From contig JAQBOT010000166.1 of the NCBI GenBank assembly GCA_028287885.1, positions 1 through 10,164 of the forward strand: 10,164 nt of DNA, given 5' to 3'. A program made the position numbers and the translations under genes. This DNA comes from Pedobacter sp. GTDB lineage: Bacteria > Bacteroidota > Bacteroidia > Sphingobacteriales > Sphingobacteriaceae. The notes below the pieces were generated by a model that saw only the letters and a list, made by a program, of their open reading frames with translations, ran no database searches and was not told where the DNA came from. Numbering within the stretch: position 1 is the stretch's first letter; each line of letters begins with the position of its first letter. Below are positions 6,970 through 10,164 of this stretch, one piece after another.

Positions 6970-7001
6970 TTTGGATTACAAACGTATTTGACGTAGTTTT
7001 G
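6970..7001 (+). promoter_or_regulatory. Promoter of the NlpC/P60 gene
   Basis: TTTG at 6970-6973, a 20-nt spacer and TAGTTTTG at 6994-7001 match the Bacteroidota consensus without a mismatch at either box. The start site should fall near 7005, leaving a leader of roughly 69 nt, much longer than those inferred for the neighbouring genes. Confidence 0.7.
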
Positions 7002-7007
7002 AGAGTC

Positions 7008-7035
7008 AAACATAACACCATTACGGTGTACGTTT
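7008..7035 (+). other. Possible 5'-leader hairpin of the NlpC/P60 mRNA
   Basis: ACACC (7015-7019) pairs with GGTGT (7025-7029) around a 5-nt loop, and AAAC (7008-7011) can pair with GTTT (7032-7035) across a small internal loop. The structure would begin within a few bases of the predicted transcript 5' end. It could stabilise the mRNA or be a regulator site in DNA; it is short and may be chance. Confidence 0.3.
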
Positions 7036-7073
7036 AAGTGTAAGTACTCTTTTACCCAAACTTATTGTATAGC

Positions 7074-7628
7074 ATGATAAAAAAGTTTTTGTTTTCTACC
7101 TTAATTACGATGTGCAGCCTAACGGCACTTAAAGCACAAACTAAGAGCAAAGAAACCAACAAATTAGAAGATCCCGATAACTTGGCATCCCAATATTTTT
7201 CCCAAGTGATGGGTGTTGCAGTAGATGCAACGTCGAACTTAAAACTTTATAAGTTCATTTATGAATGGATCGGAACTCCCTACAGATTCGGTGGAAACAC
7301 AGAAAAAGGGATCGATTGTTCGGCCTTCACCAAAGCGATTTACGATAAAGTTTTCAACACAACCATCCTTCGTAACTCAAGAGATATCTTCAGCATGGTT
7401 AACCCATTGCCTAAAGATGAACTAAAAGAAGGAGACCTTGTATTCTTTAAAATCCATAGTGCGAGCATTACCCACATCGGAATTTACCTGGGTGATGATC
7501 GTTTTGCTCATGCATCTGTTTCCAGAGGTGTTGTAATCAGCAATCTTAATGAACCTTATTATTCTCGATATTTCTATAAAGGTGGGCGCATCCTTGATCC
7601 GGTTAAGAAAGATCTGATTGAAGAATAA
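7074..7628 (+). CDS. Exported NlpC/P60 family cysteine peptidase
   Basis: NlpC/P60 enzymes usually cut peptide bonds in peptidoglycan stem peptides. The 184-residue product begins with a signal peptide (MIKKF, a hydrophobic stretch to about 19, likely cut after A21 in LKAQ), so it acts in the periplasm or at the outer envelope. No lipobox cysteine precedes the cut. The catalytic domain fills about 58-175: the nucleophile C82 in GIDCSAFT, preceded by GTPYRFGG; H134 in THIGIYLG; and H146 in FAHAS as the third polar residue. It has no SH3 or LysM binding domain, so it is a minimal form. ATG at 7074 is preferred to the in-frame TTG at 7065 because it begins directly at the signal peptide. It stands alone, divergent from pdhA, with its own promoter and terminator. 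The exact substrate bond is not known from sequence. Confidence 0.94.
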   Translation: MIKKFLFSTLITMCSLTALKAQTKSKETNKLEDPDNLASQYFSQVMGVAVDATSNLKLYKFIYEWIGTPYRFGGNTEKGIDCSAFTKAIYDKVFNTTILRNSRDIFSMVNPLPKDELKEGDLVFFKIHSASITHIGIYLGDDRFAHASVSRGVVISNLNEPYYSRYFYKGGRILDPVKKDLIEE

Positions 7629-7649
7629 ATAATACTAAAGAATTTGAAG

Positions 7650-7677
7650 TCCTCCTGTATTCCAGGGGGATTTTTTT
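7650..7677 (+). terminator. Rho-independent terminator of the NlpC/P60 gene
   Basis: TCCTCCTG (7650-7657) pairs with CAGGGGGA (7663-7670), 8 bp including one G-U pair, around a 5-nt loop, followed at once by seven T's (7671-7677). It begins 21 nt after the stop codon. Confidence 0.9.
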
Positions 7678-7734
7678 ATGCAGTATTATTTTTAAGGAAA
7701 CGATAACAAATTGACTTTCAGGGCATTAAATGAA

Positions 7735-7784
7735 AAATGTTGATTTCCGAAGTGCTAAAAAGCCCAATACAGAAATCAACATTT
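7735..7784 (-). repeat. Perfect 13-bp inverted repeat with 24-nt loop
   Basis: AAATGTTGATTTC (7735-7747) and GAAATCAACATTT (7772-7784) are exact reverse complements. The loop contains a smaller GCT-AAAA-AGC hairpin (7754-7763). It begins 11 nt beyond the stop of the small membrane-protein gene on the minus strand, and on that strand the distal arm runs into TTTTT (7737-7733), so it may terminate that transcript. The long loop and AT-rich stem are atypical for an intrinsic terminator. A short dispersed repeat or a protein-binding site are alternatives. Confidence 0.75.
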
Positions 7785-7795
7785 ACAAGATATCT

Positions 7796-7981
7796 TTAGG
7801 CTTCGTCTTTTGTATTCTTAACCAAACCGATACCTGAGAAAAAGAAGATCACACCAATTATACCATACACAATCAGCTGTCTCGATTGCGCATCATGCTG
7901 TGTAAAGCCATAACCAGCATAGATCAAGCCGATAATTCCCAAAATTGTAAGGATAGTTCCAAAAGTTCGTTTCACGTTCAT
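7796..7981 (-). CDS. Small protein of unknown function with two predicted membrane helices
   Basis: I do not recognise a named family. The 61-residue product has a short basic N-terminus (MNVKRT), a hydrophobic segment at about 7-26 (TILTILGIIGLIYAGYGF), a polar turn (THDAQSRQ region, about 27-35), a second hydrophobic segment at about 36-54, and a charged C-terminus (KNTKDEA). This predicts an inner-membrane hairpin with both ends in the cytoplasm by the positive-inside rule. The regular layout suggests a real gene, and I recall similar short hypothetical proteins in Bacteroidota, though I cannot verify that here. It starts 52 nt downstream of the M13 peptidase stop on the same strand with no terminator between, so the two may be cotranscribed. 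A perfect inverted repeat follows its stop. Confidence 0.75.
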   Translation of the reverse strand: MNVKRTFGTILTILGIIGLIYAGYGFTQHDAQSRQLIVYGIIGVIFFFSGIGLVKNTKDEA

Positions 7982-8033
7982 AATATAGATTTTCTCTATT
8001 TATGCAATATCTATGCCGATACAAAAAAGGAAG

Positions 8034-10088
8034 CTACCAGACACCTACACGGTTGGCAGGTGCAACAAACATCTTAGCCGTAGGCTGAATATTGAACGCC
8101 TTGTAGAACGCTTCCATGCTGTAAACCGGTCCATTTACTCTGAACATCTCCGGTGAATGGGGATCCGTTTTCAACCGAACGCGCATTGTTTCATCTCTTG
8201 TCTTAATACGCCATACTTGGGCAAAGCTTAAGAAAAAACGTTGGTCAGGACTAAGTCCATCAATCTTTGTATTTCCCTTACCTTGTTGGGTCAACTTGAA
8301 GGCTTCGTAGGCAATGTTTAAACCACCGATATCAGCTAAGTTCTCACCAAGCGTTAACGATCCATTCACATGCTGGTCATCCATTAATGTAAATCCATTG
8401 TACAGCTCCGTTACCTTCTTTGCTTTTGCGGTAAACTTGGTCGCGTCAGCTGCTGTCCACCATTCTTTAAGGTTTCCATCCTTATCATATTGGCGTCCCT
8501 GATCATCAAACCCATGGGTCATCTCATGACCAATAACAGCTCCGATCGCGCCATAGTTGATTGCATCATCTGCATTGAAGTCAAAGAATGGAAATTGAAG
8601 GATCCCTGCTGGGAACACAATTTCATTGAAGGAAGGATTGTAATAGGCATTTACCGTTGGCGGTGTCATTACCCATTCGGTTTTATCCACCGGCTTACCC
8701 AACTTATCAATCATCTCTTTGTAGGCATGCCTATCGGAGGATTGCAGATTGGCATAGTAAGTTCCTTTTGAGATCTCTACATCATCATACTTCTTCCATT
8801 TATCCGGATATCCAATTTTCTTGATAAATGCGGCAAGCTTGGCTTCTGCCTTTTCTTTGGTTTCCGGACTCATCCAATCCAACTTCTCCATGCGGCTGTG
8901 GTAAACCTTCTGTAAGTTGTTAACCAAAGATAGCATGCGTTCTTTTGCTTCAGGCTTAAAGTACTGCTCCACATACAGCTGACCAAGTAGCTCACCAAGA
9001 TTCCTATCTGTGCTGTTTACAATGGTTTTCCAGCGCTCGGTAGGTGCCTGCTGTCCACTCAGTGTTCTTCCATAAAACTCAAACCGCGCATCACGGAAAG
9101 CTTTACCCAAAGCTGTTGAGGCGTTATTTGCTGCATCAAATTTTAACTTTTGTTTCCAGATCTCAATAGGTTGCGTCGCAAATAGCGTGTTTAAGCTCTG
9201 GTAATATTTAGGCTGACCAACCAACAAGGTGTCCGTCTTTATCTTAAGACGTTTAAGTACATCCTTCCAGTCGATATTAGGTGTTTGCTTTTGTAAATCT
9301 GCAACATAGAACTTGTTGTAGTTCTTTTGCGGATCACGCAATTCAACCGGCGTTGAATGTGAATTCGCAATGGCTGTTTCCAGTTTTAACACATTGTCGG
9401 CATACTTCGAGGCATTTGCGGCATCAACTCCGGTTAAGGTAAAAAGCTTGGTTGCATATTTTAGGAACTCCGTGCGGATCTTTTTGGTTTGTGCATCATT
9501 ATTAAAATAGTAGCTCTTCTCTGGAAGCGAAATCCCAGATTGAGAGAAGTTAGCTGCATTCTTGTTGCTCAGCTTATCGTCTGGGCCAACATAAAAGTCA
9601 AACAAATCACCCTCTCCATTTTGGTAGCCATCTGCGAGGAATGCGATCATTTGCTTGTAGTCTTTAATCTGATCTATCTTATCAAACAATGGCTTTAACG
9701 GCTTAATGCCCAGCTTCTCAATGGTAACAGTATCCATTCCGCTGGTATAAAGATCTGCAACTTTCTGTCCCGCAGAACCCTGCTTTTGATCCTCCTTGCC
9801 AGCTGCTTCCAATATGCTCTGTAGATTTTTAATATTCTGATTGTACAAGGTGTAAAACGAGCCCCAACCGGTTTCCGTTTTGGGAATCTCCGTTTTCTTT
9901 AGCCAAGTTCCGTTGGCATAAAGAAAGAAGTTATCACCTGGGTTCACGGTCGTATCCATGCCTGATCTATCAAAAAACACGGTTCTTTGATCCACATCAG
10001 CATTCGACTTCTCCGTCCCTTTACTCTGGCAACCCGCAACAAAGGCCAGAACGGCCAATGAGAGTCCTAAGTTGAGTTTTAAATACAT
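8034..10088 (-). CDS. M13 family (neprilysin/PepO-like) zinc metallopeptidase, lipoprotein
   Basis: M13 peptidases are zinc endopeptidases that cleave short peptides. The 684-residue protein has a lipoprotein signal peptide ending at C20 (AFVAGC lipobox), so the mature enzyme should be lipid-anchored in the envelope. The large N-terminal M13 domain spans about 45-420. The catalytic part carries NAYYNP (480-485, substrate binding), the zinc motif HEMTH (H521, E522, H525), the third ligand E582 in GENLADIGG with D586, and the C-terminal HSPEMFRVNGPV (644-655), whose Arg corresponds to a substrate-carboxylate-binding residue in neprilysin. It ends in VGVW, the family's C-terminal Trp without the Cys found in animal CxxW forms. 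All catalytic residues are present, so it should be active. Length is normal for the family. A promoter lies just upstream. Confidence 0.96.
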   Translation of the reverse strand: MYLKLNLGLSLAVLAFVAGCQSKGTEKSNADVDQRTVFFDRSGMDTTVNPGDNFFLYANGTWLKKTEIPKTETGWGSFYTLYNQNIKNLQSILEAAGKEDQKQGSAGQKVADLYTSGMDTVTIEKLGIKPLKPLFDKIDQIKDYKQMIAFLADGYQNGEGDLFDFYVGPDDKLSNKNAANFSQSGISLPEKSYYFNNDAQTKKIRTEFLKYATKLFTLTGVDAANASKYADNVLKLETAIANSHSTPVELRDPQKNYNKFYVADLQKQTPNIDWKDVLKRLKIKTDTLLVGQPKYYQSLNTLFATQPIEIWKQKLKFDAANNASTALGKAFRDARFEFYGRTLSGQQAPTERWKTIVNSTDRNLGELLGQLYVEQYFKPEAKERMLSLVNNLQKVYHSRMEKLDWMSPETKEKAEAKLAAFIKKIGYPDKWKKYDDVEISKGTYYANLQSSDRHAYKEMIDKLGKPVDKTEWVMTPPTVNAYYNPSFNEIVFPAGILQFPFFDFNADDAINYGAIGAVIGHEMTHGFDDQGRQYDKDGNLKEWWTAADATKFTAKAKKVTELYNGFTLMDDQHVNGSLTLGENLADIGGLNIAYEAFKLTQQGKGNTKIDGLSPDQRFFLSFAQVWRIKTRDETMRVRLKTDPHSPEMFRVNGPVYSMEAFYKAFNIQPTAKMFVAPANRVGVW

Positions 10089-10104
10089 ATTTAAGTTTAG
10101 TATT

Positions 10105-10135
10105 TAAAACTACTAAAAGGTTAACACAAAGCAAA
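10105..10135 (-). promoter_or_regulatory. Probable promoter of the M13 peptidase gene
   Basis: On the minus strand TTTG (10135-10132), a 19-nt spacer and TAGTTTTA (10112-10105) fit the Bacteroidota promoter, with one mismatch at the last base of the -7 box. The start site would be near 10101, leaving a leader of about 13 nt with no Shine-Dalgarno sequence. The remaining bases to the window end (10136-10164) show nothing I can assign. Confidence 0.5.
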
Positions 10136-10164
10136 TTACTTTTCACCCAAGCCCTAGGAAGGTT

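Noticed and set aside
7886..8077. Plus-strand open frame of 63 codons
   Set aside because: It is antisense to the small membrane-protein gene and runs into the 3' end of the M13 gene; it has no ribosome site, promoter or recognisable sequence.
1..10164. Search for mobile elements, CRISPR arrays, phage genes, toxin-antitoxin pairs or a defence island
   Set aside because: No transposase, integrase, regularly spaced repeat or known defence gene is visible. Ku is a DNA-repair gene and its neighbours are housekeeping, so I do not claim a defence or novel multi-gene system.

Overview
This window looks like an ordinary chromosomal segment from a member of the Bacteroidota, most likely family Sphingobacteriaceae (Pedobacter or Sphingobacterium relatives). 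The clues are Bacteroidota-type promoters (TTTG, about 20 nt, TAnnTTTG) in front of several genes, almost no Shine-Dalgarno sequences, and protein sequences that resemble that group. The genus is an inference from remembered resemblance, not from a search.

Layout. Bases 1-1275 (+) hold the C-terminal bulk of an ABC1/UbiB (AarF-like) atypical kinase whose start lies before the window. A stem-loop follows it. At 1447-1842 (+) is a stand-alone receiver-domain response regulator that starts at TTG. Its stop lies 3 nt from the stop of a convergent Ku gene (2613-1846, -). Upstream of Ku on the same strand are hisS (4087-2690, -) and a pdhA-pdhC pair (6839-5844 and 5813-4158, -), which encode pyruvate dehydrogenase E1 alpha and a two-lipoyl-domain E2. 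A strong cUUCGg-loop terminator closes the pdhA-pdhC unit. The hisS promoter sits directly behind that terminator, so close to the ATG that the hisS mRNA may be nearly leaderless. Divergent from pdhA is an exported NlpC/P60 peptidase (7074-7628, +) with its own terminator. The right end holds a large M13 (neprilysin/PepO-like) lipoprotein metallopeptidase (10088-8034, -) and, 52 nt downstream of it, a 61-residue protein with two predicted membrane helices (7981-7796, -). A perfect 13-bp inverted repeat with a 24-nt loop lies just beyond that gene.

How the genes relate. PdhA and PdhC are two parts of one enzyme complex that makes acetyl-CoA; E1 beta and E3 are not in the window. HisRS is core translation. 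Ku is the end-binding half of bacterial non-homologous end joining, with no LigD here. The NlpC/P60 and M13 proteins both carry export signals and belong to the cell envelope. The remaining neighbours look like unrelated housekeeping and accessory genes placed side by side.

I see no mobile element, CRISPR array, rRNA or tRNA gene, and nothing that I can honestly call a new multi-gene system. The points most worth checking are the near-leaderless hisS transcript, the altered signature motifs of the ABC1 kinase, the long inverted repeat at 7735-7784, and the conserved-looking small membrane protein.
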